From the NCBI GenBank assembly GCA_010015655.1, contig ML976746.1, positions 237,356 through 301,355 on the forward strand: DNA of 64,000 nt, read 5' to 3'. Made by a program: the position numbers and the translations under genes. Every line of letters begins with the position of its first letter. Positions within the stretch are counted from its first letter, which is position 1. This document shows, in pieces, positions 38,947-50,062 of this stretch. The notes beneath the pieces were generated by a model that saw nothing but the letters and a program-made list of their open reading frames with translations, was not told where the DNA came from and did not search any database. This DNA is from Bimuria novae-zelandiae CBS 107.79. Lineage: Eukaryota; Ascomycota; Dothideomycetes; Pleosporales; Didymosphaeriaceae.

Positions 38947-39146
38947 TACCGTGCTGAGACAGTCAGTGCGCAGAGACAGTCAATGCGCGGCTTTTTACTA
39001 GTTAAATTTAGAAAAGCTAACGACTTCAAAGCTATATAACTCTTTAACTGCTTAATATTTTTAAATAATTTTTTAAAATGTAAGATATTACGTATCTTAA
39101 ATACAGATATATAACAAAATAATATATATAATATAATATAACTATA

Positions 39147-39716
39147 GTAAAAATAGTAAGTAAAAAAGATGTACACTTTTACTAGTAAAAAGCCCGTTTT
39201 TTACTTTTAAATAACTTTTATAATACTTTATAATAAAATCTAAAATGCTTATAGCTTTATTATATATATATATAATATACAAATTTAAGATTATTATGCT
39301 ATTACTTAAAAACCTTTAAAGTTATTTAAAAAAAAACTAAAAAGAACGCTAATTTTATAATAGGCTATGCCTAGTTGTTGCCTCGGATCCTTGACCCTCG
39401 GTTATACGAATCCTAGATATATAAGTTCGACGCCTGAAGCTTAACTTCGGACTTTCTATCAAATTTATAAGTATTCTTTTGGTACCTTTGGCTCCTTGAG
39501 CCCCTAGCCCCTTACAAATTTCTCTCAACTAAAAAAATAAAGTTTTTCTATAGACTACCTAAGGCTTAGTAAACTTTTAACTAGAAAATATATAAAGTAA
39601 ATAATATATTATATAAATTTCAGACTTTATTATAACGTATTACAATAGTTATTTAAAAGTAAAAAATAAGCTTTTTACTAGTAAAAGTATATATCCTTTT
39701 TACTTACTATTTTTAC
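39147..39716. mobile_element. 570-bp MITE with about 75-bp inverted repeats
   Basis: The ends are GTAAAAATAGTAAGTAAAAA and its inverse, with TA (or TATA) on both sides. Non-coding. Its interior (39,360-39,510) recurs, RIP-diverged, at 17,250-17,410. It sits inside the left part of the foldback element. Confidence 0.65.
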
Positions 39717-39720
39717 TATA

Positions 39721-41567
39721 ACGTGGTTCACCACCGAGCGGGCCAACCCCACCGAGCGGGCCACTTTTTAAAAGTTAGTCTATTGCGAAGCGCCTCCTAC
39801 AACACCACTATAATTTACTATAATTCGTAGAACATAGAAATACTATTTAGACTTATTGCTATTAGATACATCTATAATTTCTACTGCGCAGGTGCGAGCG
39901 TTGTGGCCAGCTTCGCCGTAACGTCCGCAGCGCCTCTGCCCACGCACCCTCTTTGCAGACTCTTCACCCTCCTTTTGCCTACTACTATCCTTTTTAGCTA
40001 TTAAATTAACTACCTCTTTTACTATAAGTGTTTTAGCTGCCTAAATATACTTCCTCTTTTAACTTTTTACCTCTATTACTATCTCTACTACTTTACGAAG
40101 CCCTACTATTTCTTATTATATTAATACTATTTCGTGCCCTATTAATGCAACACCTTTGTTAAGCTACTTAATAGCTCTAAGAAGTAAAGAAACTAGTAAA
40201 TCTCTATGCTTCTATACATGCTTACAAACTAGCGTTAACTAAGCCTCTATCTCGCGGAGGTTACTTAGTGTTTTTAATTCCTATAGGGTATCCTTTGCGT
40301 TAGGTGGAGTTAGCGTATAAAGAACTATATTAAGTCTTAATAACACCGCCTCTAGGTCGTATAGGACTAATTTAGCGCCTTTAAAGCCTGCGCAGATGTT
40401 TACCTTTATTATTACCTTTTTAAAAGCTACTTTAAAGGCTAGTAGAAAGGCCTCCTTCTTAATCTACTTAGTGCTATACTATGCTAAGCTACTAATCTTA
40501 TTACTATACGCCTACTTTAAAGGCGAAAAACAACCTACATTAAGTGGCTGCAAGAGGTGTGATAAGTGTAAAGGTATATAAAGAATAATAATCTTCTGTT
40601 CCTTATAGTATTTATGGAATTCGTGTAAGTAGTGGCTCTCGTGGCTATCTATAATTAGTAGCCGGTGTGCACCTAAACTACGCGCCTTAGTATAGGTATT
40701 AAAGTGCCTTAGCTAGGTAAGGCTAAGCTTGTTTAATATCTAGCTATTAAGACTAACTTTAATAACCTAGTCTCGGGGTAGATTATAAAACTAGGACGTG
40801 ATTATAATCTTGCTAAGGAAAATAAGAAAGGGTAGTAGAGCCTAGCCTTTAGCGCTAACACCCTAGATATTAGTAACCTACTTATAGTTACTAGGTTAAA
40901 TTTTCTTTAGGTTGCTTTACTTCTTAGAGCCTGTAAAGACTATCTAACCTTATATTACCCCTATTATAAAGCCTGTCTCGTCGAAGTTATACGTGTCGTT
41001 ATTAGCGATACCGTACTTAGCCTTAGTATTAGTAACTAGCTTAAACTAGGGCGTTATAATACGTAAATCTTCGTTTAGGGCTTACTAATAATTATATAGA
41101 TAGCTTCTTTAAAGCTTAATTTCTAGCGTACGCGTCTTAAGCCTGTCTACCTAGTACTTACTAATAGGCTATCTACCGCGCTTAGCAAGTAGATTATTAG
41201 CTATATCTTAGACTATATCCCTTATTACACCTATTCCTCGCTAGTTAAGCTTAAGTATACGTTAGACTAGAGCCTCCTCCTCTAGCTTAATTAGCTTCTT
41301 TAAGTTAGGCTCGCGATTGCGTTAAGAGAGGGCTCCTTAGCGTTATTATTATACTATTATTTAAGACACGCTAAAGGCTATAATAACGCATCTTTTACTT
41401 TTATTATAATTTTTAATTATAGCTTAAATAGTAAGCTATAGTGCGCTTTTAGTATAAGGTTATTGCGCGTTATGTTGTAATGGCATTATAGTATAAGCTG
41501 GAGGTGGGCTGCATTTAGCAAAGTTGGCCCGCTCGGTGGGGTTGGCCCGCTCGGTGGTGAACCACGT
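39721..41567 (-). mobile_element. pogo/Fot1-type transposon inserted at the centre of the foldback element
   Basis: Inverted repeats of about 43 bp begin ACGTGGTTCACCACCGAGCG and contain a direct doublet of CACCGAGCGGGCC. TA is on both sides (39719-39720, 41568-41569). The minus-strand transposase remnant shows FDETGFIIGV (about 40,985), DSHESHYLHEF for the second Asp block (about 40,640) and LLQPLNVGCF for the 'LQPLDVGCF' block (about 40,540). RIP stops are frequent, so it is inactive. Confidence 0.75.
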
Positions 41568-41748
41568 TAGTTATATTATATTATATATATTATTTTGTTA
41601 TATATCTATAGTTAAGATACGTAATATCTTACATTTTAAAAAATTATTTAAAAATATTAAGCAGTGAAAGAGTTATATAGCTTTAAAGTTATTAGTTTTT
41701 CTAAATTTAACTAGTAAAAAGCTGCGTACTGACTGTCTCGGCACGGTA

Positions 41749-42033
41749 TCGGTGCTTTGCAAAAGACCGTCCCGACCCACCCGCCTAGCAAATCAGAGAA
41801 TAGATTATTGATTTCCCTTTTGTCTCCTCAACTACTTTAATGAAATTTCTAGAAACTTTATATAGTATAGAGGTAGCCTGATTCTATATTCTACTAAGTT
41901 TACAAAGTTTATCATGAAGGAATTGTGAAGATGTATAGCTTTACGACATGGTAAAGGCTCGCTATACTAGAATCTACTTAGTCGTGCCTATATATACGCA
42001 GGAAGTAGGTCGGGACGGTCTTTTGCAAAGCGT
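41749..42033. mobile_element. 285-bp MITE related to the Tc1/mariner-type element at 49,922
   Basis: The left end TCGGTGCTTTGCAAAAGACC continues to CGTCCCGACCC, and the right end is its inverse (GGTCGGGACGGTCTTTTGCAAAGC). TA is at both sides. No coding capacity. The left terminus matches TCGGTGCTCTCCGAAATACC of the element at 49,922 at most positions, which suggests mobilisation by the same transposase family. Confidence 0.6.
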
Positions 42034-42707
42034 TATAAAGCACGCCGGCGCAACCTCGGCTAAAGCTCCTCGGGATTTGCATCGACCTTCATCACGTACG
42101 GGCGAGAGCATTAACTACTCAAGATTATGTCCTTATCGGCGCGAATCGCATCGATTCTCCATACCCACTCATCAAACCGGCGCCCCGTTCGGCACTATGA
42201 TCCTTTCCTTTCCGGGTCCTGGCCCCTCCGCCCTAATCATCAGCAGCATCAAGATATCCTCAGTAATGTGCCATGCTTATGAGATACTGTACGGAATAAC
42301 AAGCGCGGTGGATCTATTACTAATTCTCTCGCACGACAATACTTGCAGTAGCAAACTTCACAAGCTCAAGGCTGTGTCACCATGGTGCAGCAAGTTACGG
42401 TGGAGTCGTTGCACCGCATTGAAGTGGAAGCAACGAATGGCTGATACGTGTCAAATTTGACCTTCTCTTCAGGAAATTCTTCGAAAATCTTTTGTCCTTC
42501 AACTATTGGGTCCCGACCTGTGCCATAGCCTCATAATGACTTCCCGGTACAATCTGCGATGACATAATTGACTCTGCCATAGGTATTTTCAGTAGTCCCG
42601 TCACTCATGCGGCATCCACTATTTCGACGCCCCCAATACCAGGATACGGCCGAGCTACCGTATCGATTTGTAATTCAACGCACTTTGTGTAGCCGACTAC
42701 CCTTGAG
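42034..42707. other. intergenic region upstream of the GST gene
   Basis: Normal composition. An open frame (41948-42460) runs through the MITE and lacks any domain, so it is not called as a gene. Confidence 0.4.
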
Positions 42708-42713
42708 TATAAA
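42708..42713 (+). promoter_or_regulatory. TATA box of the GST gene
   Basis: TATAAA 92 bp upstream of the chosen ATG at 42800. It lies only 6 bp before the other in-frame ATG at 42719, which makes that one an unlikely start. Confidence 0.55.
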
Positions 42714-42799
42714 GCCCAATGCATACGACGCAATGGCAGAAGATCTTTCACCATCCCACAACCCTCAATCACTTTCACCACCACATTCAATCTTGCGCA

Positions 42800-43516
42800 A
42801 TGTCCATCAAACCTCTCAAGATCTGGGGCAAACTCAATGGTCCCAACCCAGTCAAAGCCAGAATTGCGCTGCAAGTGCTCGGCGTTCCATTCGAAGATGA
42901 CCCACTCGACCGTGACCAGGTCAAATCGGCTGAGTACCTAGCGATAAATCCTAATGGTCGTTGGCCTGCCGTCTACGACCCAAACACCGACATCACGCTA
43001 TTTGAAACCGGTGCCATCATCGAATACTTAGTCGACAAGTACGACACTGAGCAGAAGTTTTCTTTCCAGCCTGGAAGCAAAGAAGCATATCAGGCGAAGT
43101 CGTGGCTCTACTTCCAAGTCTCCGGTCAGGGTCCGTACTATGGTCAGGCTGTTTGGTTTAAGTTCGTTCATGCTGAGAAATTTCCGTCGGCGGTACAGCG
43201 ATATGCTGCGGAAGTGAAACGTGTGACGGGGGTGTTGGAAGAGCATTTGGAGAAGCAGAAAGAGTTATTTCCTGGTGGCGACGGTCCATGGTTGGTGGGC
43301 GGCAAATTCTCGTACGCAGATCTGGCATGGGTACCGTGGCAGTTCGAGATGATCCTTCTTTCGACAAGGGCGGGCTTGAAGGACGATGGCTTCGACGCGG
43401 ACGAGTTTCCGCTTGTGAGAGAGTGGATCGACAAGATGATGAAGCGGACTGAGATTTTCGGACCGGTGGATGCATTCGCAAAGCAACTGGCTGGGTTCTT
43501 CCGTTTTGAGTACTAA
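42800..43516 (+). CDS. glutathione S-transferase (Ure2p/GTT-like)
   Basis: Single exon, 238 residues, the usual GST length. Residues 5-85 form the thioredoxin-like domain: IWGKLNGPNP near the start (glutathione-site region in fungal Ure2p-like GSTs), NPNGRWPAVYDP at 50-61, and ETGAIIEYL at 69-77 (the gamma-glutamyl binding segment, usually ES). Residues about 95-235 form the helical domain with PWLVGGKFSYADL at 163-175, the conserved N-capping and hydrophobic staple motif. Known role of the family: conjugation of glutathione to electrophiles or related thiol chemistry in the cytosol; the substrate cannot be told. Start at 42800 preferred over the in-frame ATG at 42719 because of the TATA box and because the extra 27 residues do not belong to the fold. 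No intron is needed. Confidence 0.93.
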   Translation: MSIKPLKIWGKLNGPNPVKARIALQVLGVPFEDDPLDRDQVKSAEYLAINPNGRWPAVYDPNTDITLFETGAIIEYLVDKYDTEQKFSFQPGSKEAYQAKSWLYFQVSGQGPYYGQAVWFKFVHAEKFPSAVQRYAAEVKRVTGVLEEHLEKQKELFPGGDGPWLVGGKFSYADLAWVPWQFEMILLSTRAGLKDDGFDADEFPLVREWIDKMMKRTEIFGPVDAFAKQLAGFFRFEY

Positions 43517-44230
43517 CAGCAGCAACCAGTTTGAGCGTTTTTGGCCTGCGCTGGCAAGTTTGAGTAGCTACACAATTTATGGCTAGCGAAGAATTTTGCC
43601 TCTTTGCTTGATTTGCTTTTGGACTCTTGTCTTTTACTCTGTAATTCCTTCCCCTAATAACAACAGCTCTCGAAAAATTAGCAATGAGTGTTCCGCACCA
43701 GTCAGACTTGTGTTAAGTCTCGGAAGTTTCTTTTCCTCTGGCGTCACGATCACAGCGCGAGGAAGCGGTGTCGTGGTATCTGGAACTGACAGGCGCTCTG
43801 CATTACTTGGTCACTAAAGCGTTTGTGACTACTCGTGGCGACATCTGATTCGTAATCATACGCTCAATGTCCGGCAAACAGTTTCATCCTACGCTAGCCA
43901 TTATCGTACACGTCGTATCTCAAACGCTTCAATACTTATGTCGGTCATAAATACATGGGTTTCTTTCAACTTTGGAGACTTCGCAAGCTTCCTGAAAGCC
44001 GTGGACATGTGTTTCTTTAAATCACGTATCAGCATCAACTCAATGTCTTTCGACCCCTTCGCAGCCTTTTGCGCCGAAATGGAGGAACGAACCAAGCGTG
44101 CAGGATCTAGAGATCAGCCATCTGGCTCCTCGTCTGACAGCAGGATCGGAAGCTCCACTAGGTAGGGAACGTACGGAAGCAGCAGTGACAGCCGTTCAAA
44201 CCGACCCTGTAAGCTGTACCTCTCTTTGCA
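43517..44230. other. intergenic region, small open frames on both strands
   Basis: 43938-44165 (plus) and 43901-44095 (minus, no ATG start) are open and overlap. Neither has a recognisable domain. A CT-rich tract ending TTTGCAG at 44231 looks like a 3' splice site leading into the next frame, but no donor in matching phase was found. Confidence 0.3.
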
Positions 44231-45874
44231 GTGTATGACAGTACACATAGGAATCATTCTCATGAAATAGCAGTACGTTATCATCGCCGCCGTGCAACCT
44301 CATCGCGCCGGACAAATGCCAGTGTAGAAAGTTCGGTATGGCCCTATCGTGGGCCGAACAGGTATACGCCGGCTTTTAGTGTGATTCCAGCCGCGACTGC
44401 CATTAGCGACTTTTCTGTTCGAGCCTCCCAGTCTGAGGATAAGTCACCAGCAACCTCTGATGTCGAAGGCGAAGTAAGAAATCTTACACACGTATCACGG
44501 CAGCATGGAAAGACGGTGCGAGCTGCTGCGACAGCAGGTAACTGTACTCCAGATTCACAGAGTCATCGTAGCATTATTTTGTGGTCACCCCACGCCCCGC
44601 TACCACGTGTGGATATCTCTAGCGGTGAAAGTGTGGGCGAATTGGACAAGCCTTCACCGTCAGCGTTTCCCAACAAGACACGACAACCAACTACGGGTGA
44701 ACCAAAAAATTGCTCCCACGCAGTCCTCCCATTTTCTTCACTCACCGCGTCTACAGAACAAATCGAGATTGAAGGGCGCGCACCTACCATGGACGAGGAC
44801 TCAAAGCAGCGGTGCAAATCTGTCCGCGAGCATCCTCCTTGCACATCACAACCTTCTTTTCAGTACTTAGTATCTAGGATGCCTTCTCAAATGTCGAATC
44901 TCAATCCTTTCTCCGCAAAGCGACTATCCGAAGCGGAACAGCGCGCGGCTAAATCATACAACCCCGAAGCTGCACCAAATAAGCTGCTGCCCTCCAGCGT
45001 ACCGACACCCGAGCAGCGCCCAACACCACCGTTATCTCTGCGGCAGCGCGGACTGCCCCCTGCCTACAAGCCTAGGATAGGGTCTGTAAGCCGAGGTAGG
45101 GGATTAATACATGAGGCCGCGGAGTGCGGAGAGGCAATGGCAGCACCGGTGCACCTCACAGAAGAGGCACTAGCTGCGCACGATCAAGAGCTGGGTACGA
45201 GCACCAGCTATACGAGGCAGCAGGGAACTCAGGCGTCTACAACTGGGTCTTCGGTTCCGCCGGAGACAAGCGCAATGGAGACCGAATTCCAAGCGCTAGT
45301 TGTCGATAACCCGGGCGCGACATACAAGTCGAGCTATGGAGCTTATAGGCAGCCCATCAAGAGTGGTGGCGCAGGACGCGCGCCGATCTATCTAGACTTC
45401 AACTGCGACGAGAGGCCCGCTGTAGGTGCCGCATTTGAATACGCTGCGGCAAACACAAAGCAGGATGCGACCGCGAATAACGTGATCAACTTTGTAAAGG
45501 GTGAAGGTGAGGGCATGGGTCATAGATGTGAAGAGACCCTCGAGCCAAGGAGTGATTTCACTTCTTGGACCTGGGCCCCGGGACCTGCGGCGCCTGTGGC
45601 TCTTGTTAACGTACCCGATATATATTTCCACCAGACCGTCACGGCGGAACAGTTACTCACTCCACATCGAGCAGCACCCTCAACATCGTACCGGAATAGA
45701 GAGGTTCTCCGACGGGCCACAATTGCCAATATCAGAACCACTGTCCATAAAGACACTTCGATCTCTCAACAACCCCTACGTCCTACCAGCCTGGCGGATC
45801 GCACACGTCAACTCCGCTCTCCCAAACTTCCATCACCCCACTCAATCGCCATAACTCCCGAACGTCCATCCACA
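44231..45874 (+). CDS. hypothetical protein, long uninterrupted frame (start unsure)
   Basis: About 548 codons without a stop, far longer than expected by chance at this composition, so probably coding. The first codons come after a possible splice acceptor (CAG at 44229-44231). In-frame ATGs occur at 44790 and 44879 (MPSQMSNLNPFSAKRLSEAEQ). The product is rich in Pro, Ser, Thr and Ala, has low-complexity stretches, no signal peptide, no membrane segment and no domain I recognise. It runs in the same frame into the next entry with no stop between, so the two may be one protein of about 774 residues. A second gene inside the frame is the alternative. Confidence 0.45.
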
Positions 45875-46555
45875 ATGTCTCAGGAAGTCAACACTCCAGC
45901 TGAGCAAACCATTTCGTCTTCAGGCAACTGGAAGATGAAATCCGAGATCGAGGCCAAGGATGGTGTCCTCCGAACAACTTCCGACGGTCCCCTTGGAGGA
46001 AATATCATCGAGGAGTCCACTGGAGATATTGTGGAGCTCAACTCTCCTGACGATGCCGCCCAGAAGTACTACGAGGAGACAGACAAGAACGCCTCAACTC
46101 GTCGCATCAACGCTCCCGAGGCAAAGAACGGCGGAACCCTCCAGGACGACCCTCGTGCGCGCAAGCCTATTGGTCGAGTCCTCAAGAACTGGTGGACTGG
46201 CTCTTCTCGCCCTCCTCCTGACGAGCCCATGAAGATCTTCCAGGTAGGCCACAAGAAGCCTGGAAAGGCCAACCTCGAGGAGATGATCGACGTCCGCCGT
46301 CACCAAGGTGATGCAAACGTTCGCTATACGGTCCAGAAGATCTTCAAGCGCTTCTGGGCCGCCGAGATGGTCAAGGAGTTCGGCGAAGACTGGGTCAACA
46401 AGGCGGATGCGAATGACGTCTTCATGCGCAAGGTGGAGAACTTCGTTATTGGTCTTGCTGTCGACAAGACCAAGACTGAGGACCAAGAGGAGGCTTCAGA
46501 GGCCCCTGCGGTTGATCCCAAGGCTCTGAAGAAGGAGCGCAAGTCTTGGTGGTAG
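45875..46555 (+). CDS. hypothetical protein, 226 residues (or C-terminus of the preceding frame)
   Basis: The ATG at 45875 has a good fungal start context (CCACAATGTC). It follows a CT/CA-rich stretch that looks like a leader (about 45,815-45,870), which favours an independent gene. The protein starts MSQEVNTPAEQ and is hydrophilic and charged, with a basic segment RKPIGRVLKNWWTG at about 95-110 and a folded-looking C-terminal half with regular hydrophobic spacing (YTVQKIFKRFWAAEMVKEFG, VENFVIGLAVDK). It ends in KSWW. No signal peptide or membrane helix. Not recognised. Codon usage looks like that of well-expressed host genes. Confidence 0.6.
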   Translation: MSQEVNTPAEQTISSSGNWKMKSEIEAKDGVLRTTSDGPLGGNIIEESTGDIVELNSPDDAAQKYYEETDKNASTRRINAPEAKNGGTLQDDPRARKPIGRVLKNWWTGSSRPPPDEPMKIFQVGHKKPGKANLEEMIDVRRHQGDANVRYTVQKIFKRFWAAEMVKEFGEDWVNKADANDVFMRKVENFVIGLAVDKTKTEDQEEASEAPAVDPKALKKERKSWW

Positions 46556-47780
46556 GCTCTTCTTGAGCTTGCAGCACCAGACGGCCAGTACCAAATACTA
46601 AATGACACTGTCTTGCCCGGCTTTGTACTACACGACTGGGCACCCGGGGTTTGACGGACAGGTGGGCAAACCAAATTGCCATACACGGGGTCAGAGCGAC
46701 CTTCACGAATGATTTTGCATCTGTATACCTTCATGCTGGGTCTTTGCACCCTTGCTACTTTTCTTGACCAGTCTTTGCGCCAGCAAGGTACCTTTGGTCT
46801 TCTTTGGACACGATGGCATGGAGATATGAGGAATGACTGTTTGAAGGTTCATAGGGTTAGCGCATTTGTGATGCATGTCCACATGCCCACATCATGGGGT
46901 ATATAACCCAGTGCAATTGAATCAATGCTTTTCCGATCTCTTACTGCTGAACGTGATTGCCTCGAAGTGATTAGCCCCAATCAGACAAGTAATAGGAAGT
47001 CACGTCTGGTTCCACGCAATTCTTAGTCGTTTGCACAAACTCTAGTCGAACGTCCACTCATCCTTCTCTGAGCTCTGCATTGTCCTTCCTTCTTCCCACC
47101 AACACTTAGACTTCGAGGCGCTCTCTTTGAGGTGGGTTGCTAACACTTTCTTGCATGGTAGCTCGCCTTTACTCACACTTAGCAGCACACCCTAGTGCTT
47201 CGCGTACCGCGCTGCGCAAGGGAAGGATGAGTTGTGGCACTCCTGGTTAACTATGGAAATGGCCACCTCATCTTTCCCAGATATTCAACGAGTCCTTCTT
47301 GACACCACGGGAATAACAGAGATCGAGGTAAAGCCTTCACCAGGGAAGGATGAGCGGTGGCCATTCAGTTGCCTGGCCACCTCATCCTTCCCAGGTCCCT
47401 TAATGATCTTCTTCCTCATGTTGCAGTACAGATCTTGAGCAAGCCGAACAAGAATCTTTCAAAGGATTTCTCTTATTTTGTGAGCATTCCATGCACGTCT
47501 CACAGCTTTGCTAACTTCCAGTAGAAAATCCAGGTCTATCCGATCGTATAGACCTGTCATACCTAGGTACGGTACACTGAAGCACTCGTTGGCTGAGGCC
47601 GGGATGTTTGGATCCCTCATATCCTTCACACTCTTCGCGCATCCGCCATTATTCTTCGACAAGCGGACAGGTTGTTTAGAAAGACTTTGCATCAACCGTT
47701 AGGCCGCGTGGATCCACGGGCGCCAGTGTTCGCGCGGCGGGTCAGGGTCTCGATGGGATGGCTTCCGATCCCCTACAGTA
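46556..47780. other. intergenic region with hairpin repeats
   Basis: Normal composition. Open frames here (for example 47459-47695 minus) have no domain and no convincing start. The one clear structure is the hairpin pair at 47220-47392. Confidence 0.4.
47220..47392. repeat. two adjacent hairpins with a shared arm (GGGAAGGATGAG..GTGGCCA)
   Basis: Hairpin 1 (47220-47278) has arms GGGAAGGATGAGTTGTGGC and GGCCACCTCATCTTTCCC. Hairpin 2 (47343-47392) has arms GGGAAGGATGAGCGGTGGCC and TGGCCACCTCATCCTTCCC. All four arms are versions of one about 19-bp unit, so outer arms can also pair across the whole 173 bp. Probably a small foldback element or MITE remnant; function unknown. Confidence 0.6.
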
Positions 47781-49919
47781 CTGTGCCCGTGCGCGCAGCG
47801 ACCCGAATCGCGCAGCGACCCACCCAACCAACATTGGCCTACCAGCAAAAATGAGGCTGTAGAGCCACATACAATAGCTATTATCACGAGATCTTGAGGT
47901 GTAGTAGTATATAGGACAATGCGATCAATTTATACTATCTATATTTTCCTAGAAGCTTAATTAGGCGGCCACTTTTGGCTAGTTTTAGTAGTGGTTCAGG
48001 TGCTAAGGATGCCGGGCCCTTACCACTACCAAAGGCCACAACACGACGCTTTTTTACTAAATTTAATAGAGCTTTGTGTGAGGCTTTTCGCTTAGGCTTA
48101 TTTGCCTATTATAATAGTTTTTAGGAGATTATAGTTTCTTTATTCCGTTATTTTTGCTCTTTTACAAGCCTAGCATTCTTAGCCTTTACAGCCCTCTTAT
48201 TCTCCTTCCTTTTTTTAGACTCCTCTCTCTTAACACGCTTCCTTTTAGCCTCTTTCTCTTTAGCAAGCTTATTACTAGCTCTATTAATCTTACGCTAAGT
48301 AATTACAACTTTCTCTTGCTCTTTATCTCTCTCTTTAATAGCTAAACGTATATTTGCCTCTCTAATCTTGCGAGGAGACTAAAGGACTGCTCTACTATAG
48401 TAATTTTATTACTATTATAGGTTAAGAGGCTTGCTTTACTTCTTATGCCTTGCTTAGAGCTAAAAAGCGTTTTAAAGTTGCTTGCTTTTGTACTTAGCCA
48501 TGTCCTTGTCTACTTAGAGTTTGTAGATAGTAAGAGAGAGAGATTTAGCCTTATTTAAAGCTAGGTCTTTTACTATAGAGCGTAAAAGACGCTGCACTCG
48601 CTGGAAGTTGCCCTTAATAGCTACTAGAGAGTCCTCTAAGGCCTTACTCTTATTATAAAAGTTATGGTTAAAGCGTTTAAGTACACGCTTTAATTCTTAA
48701 GGCTATATACCTATAGCCTCCTAGGCCTTTAAAATTATGTCTTCTTTAAAGGAGGAGACCTAGGCCTACTAAAAGAGCAGAAAAAAGTCGCTTTTATTAA
48801 TAGGAATCAGCCCTTAGGTAGTTTAGAGATAGTTACTAAGCGCCTTAGAGTAGGCTAATAAGAGAGACTTAAACATTACTATATTAAGTGGTTAAAGCGT
48901 ATAGGTAGAGTGAGGTAGTAATATAGCTAGGATAATGCGGTGGGATTCGTAATAATTAATAAAATCTATTATAAGGTAACTGCTATAGCTATCTATAATA
49001 AGGAGACGGTAATCTCTAAGTGCCTTCTCTTTTATAGTCTATTAAAACACCTGTTTAAGCTAGGATAGGCCTATCTCATTATTGCTCCATCCTGTGGGAG
49101 AGGTAGAGCAGAAAATGTCGTGTTTTCCAACCTCTATACCGGCAACCCAGGTGTCTCTCAAACCACCCAAAGCTGCAAAGATGAGGCCAGGTGGTAGAGC
49201 ACTCCCATCAGCACAAATTATTGCCAAGCAAGTGACAAATTCTCTCTCTCCATCCTGGAGAGCTGCTGTCACCTCTTTTCTCTCCTATATCTCACGGTTG
49301 AAGATGCGTTTGGAGCGTCCTAAGATGCCTATGAGGAAGCCCTTCTCATCCATATTGTATGTGTTACATGCCTGAATGTTGTACTGGGCCATCTTCTCGT
49401 GAAGGAGATCAAAATAGAGCCTATATTTAAGGTAGGAGTTAGCGTGGTGGCGAACAGCGTCTATTACCTTGCTCTATTTTAAGACAATATGGTTATTATT
49501 TCGGTGGAGGAAGCGTGACACCCAGGACTCTAAGATTTCTTAGTAGGCAATAACTAAGGCAAAATTGCGTATTATCTCTCTTGTGGGAGGCAGCCTGCGC
49601 TCTATAAGCTTGTTAATATGCTGTAAGAGGGCCTGCTCTTGTTGTGGGCTGAGAGCGCGTTGGTTAAGATCTTTGGTGGTCCTGGACTACTGACTGCCCT
49701 GCTGTCTGCGGCGTAGCGTGGTTACGCTCACACTAAACATTTTCGCGAATTATCCATACAAAAGTTTTTTCCCTAGTTCTTGCGCATTATATGCTGCAAT
49801 CGCATCGTCAATTAGTGCTATGGTGGTAGAGTTATAACGCGTTAAAGTTGGTTACTTGTCTGCAGGTTTGGTGTTGGTGGGTCGCTGCGCGATTCGGGTC
49901 GCTGCGCGCACGGGCACAG
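47781..49919 (-). mobile_element. pogo/Fot1-type transposon, lightly to moderately RIP-mutated
   Basis: Inverted repeats of about 43 bp begin CTGTGCCCGTGCGCGCAGCG and are identical at both ends, with TA on both sides (47779-47780, 49920-49921). The minus-strand transposase starts at ATG 49738-49740 (MFSVSVTTLRRRQQ), followed by an HTH region (PPTREIIRNFA). The DDE core has NMDEKGFLIGILGRSKR (about 49,355) and ADGSALPPGLIF, and altered later motifs (LLIIDSYSSYLIIDF, STYTLQPLN-like). Stops are TAG at Trp/Gln sites, with only one in the 49,060-49,375 stretch. Inactive, but one of the best preserved copies here. Confidence 0.8.
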
Positions 49920-50062
49920 TATCGGTGCTCTCCGAAATACCGTCCCGCCCCACTTCGGGCAGCCGAAGTGGACCCAGCTTCCCGGAAAATATTTTCTATC
50001 ACCTAATTTGTTAGTAAAACAATAATTACAGCGAACATTCACCCTATATTAATACCTATATT

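Larger units (their letters stand above)
38949..41746. mobile_element. foldback (long inverted repeat) element split by two later insertions
   Basis: The left arm (38949-39146) and right arm (41568-41746) are near-perfect inverted repeats of about 180-200 bp. They begin CCGTGCYGAGACAGTCAGTG and are flanked by TA (38947-38948, 41747-41748). Joined at the centre they form a palindrome around AACTAGTT. The left arm has a tandem duplication of about 18 bp in the terminus (AGACAGTCARTGCGC twice). It encodes nothing itself. The middle is occupied by a MITE and a pogo element. Confidence 0.7.

Noticed and set aside
41948..42460. 170-codon open frame on the plus strand
   Set aside because: It runs through the right half of the MITE, has no domain and no homologous look.
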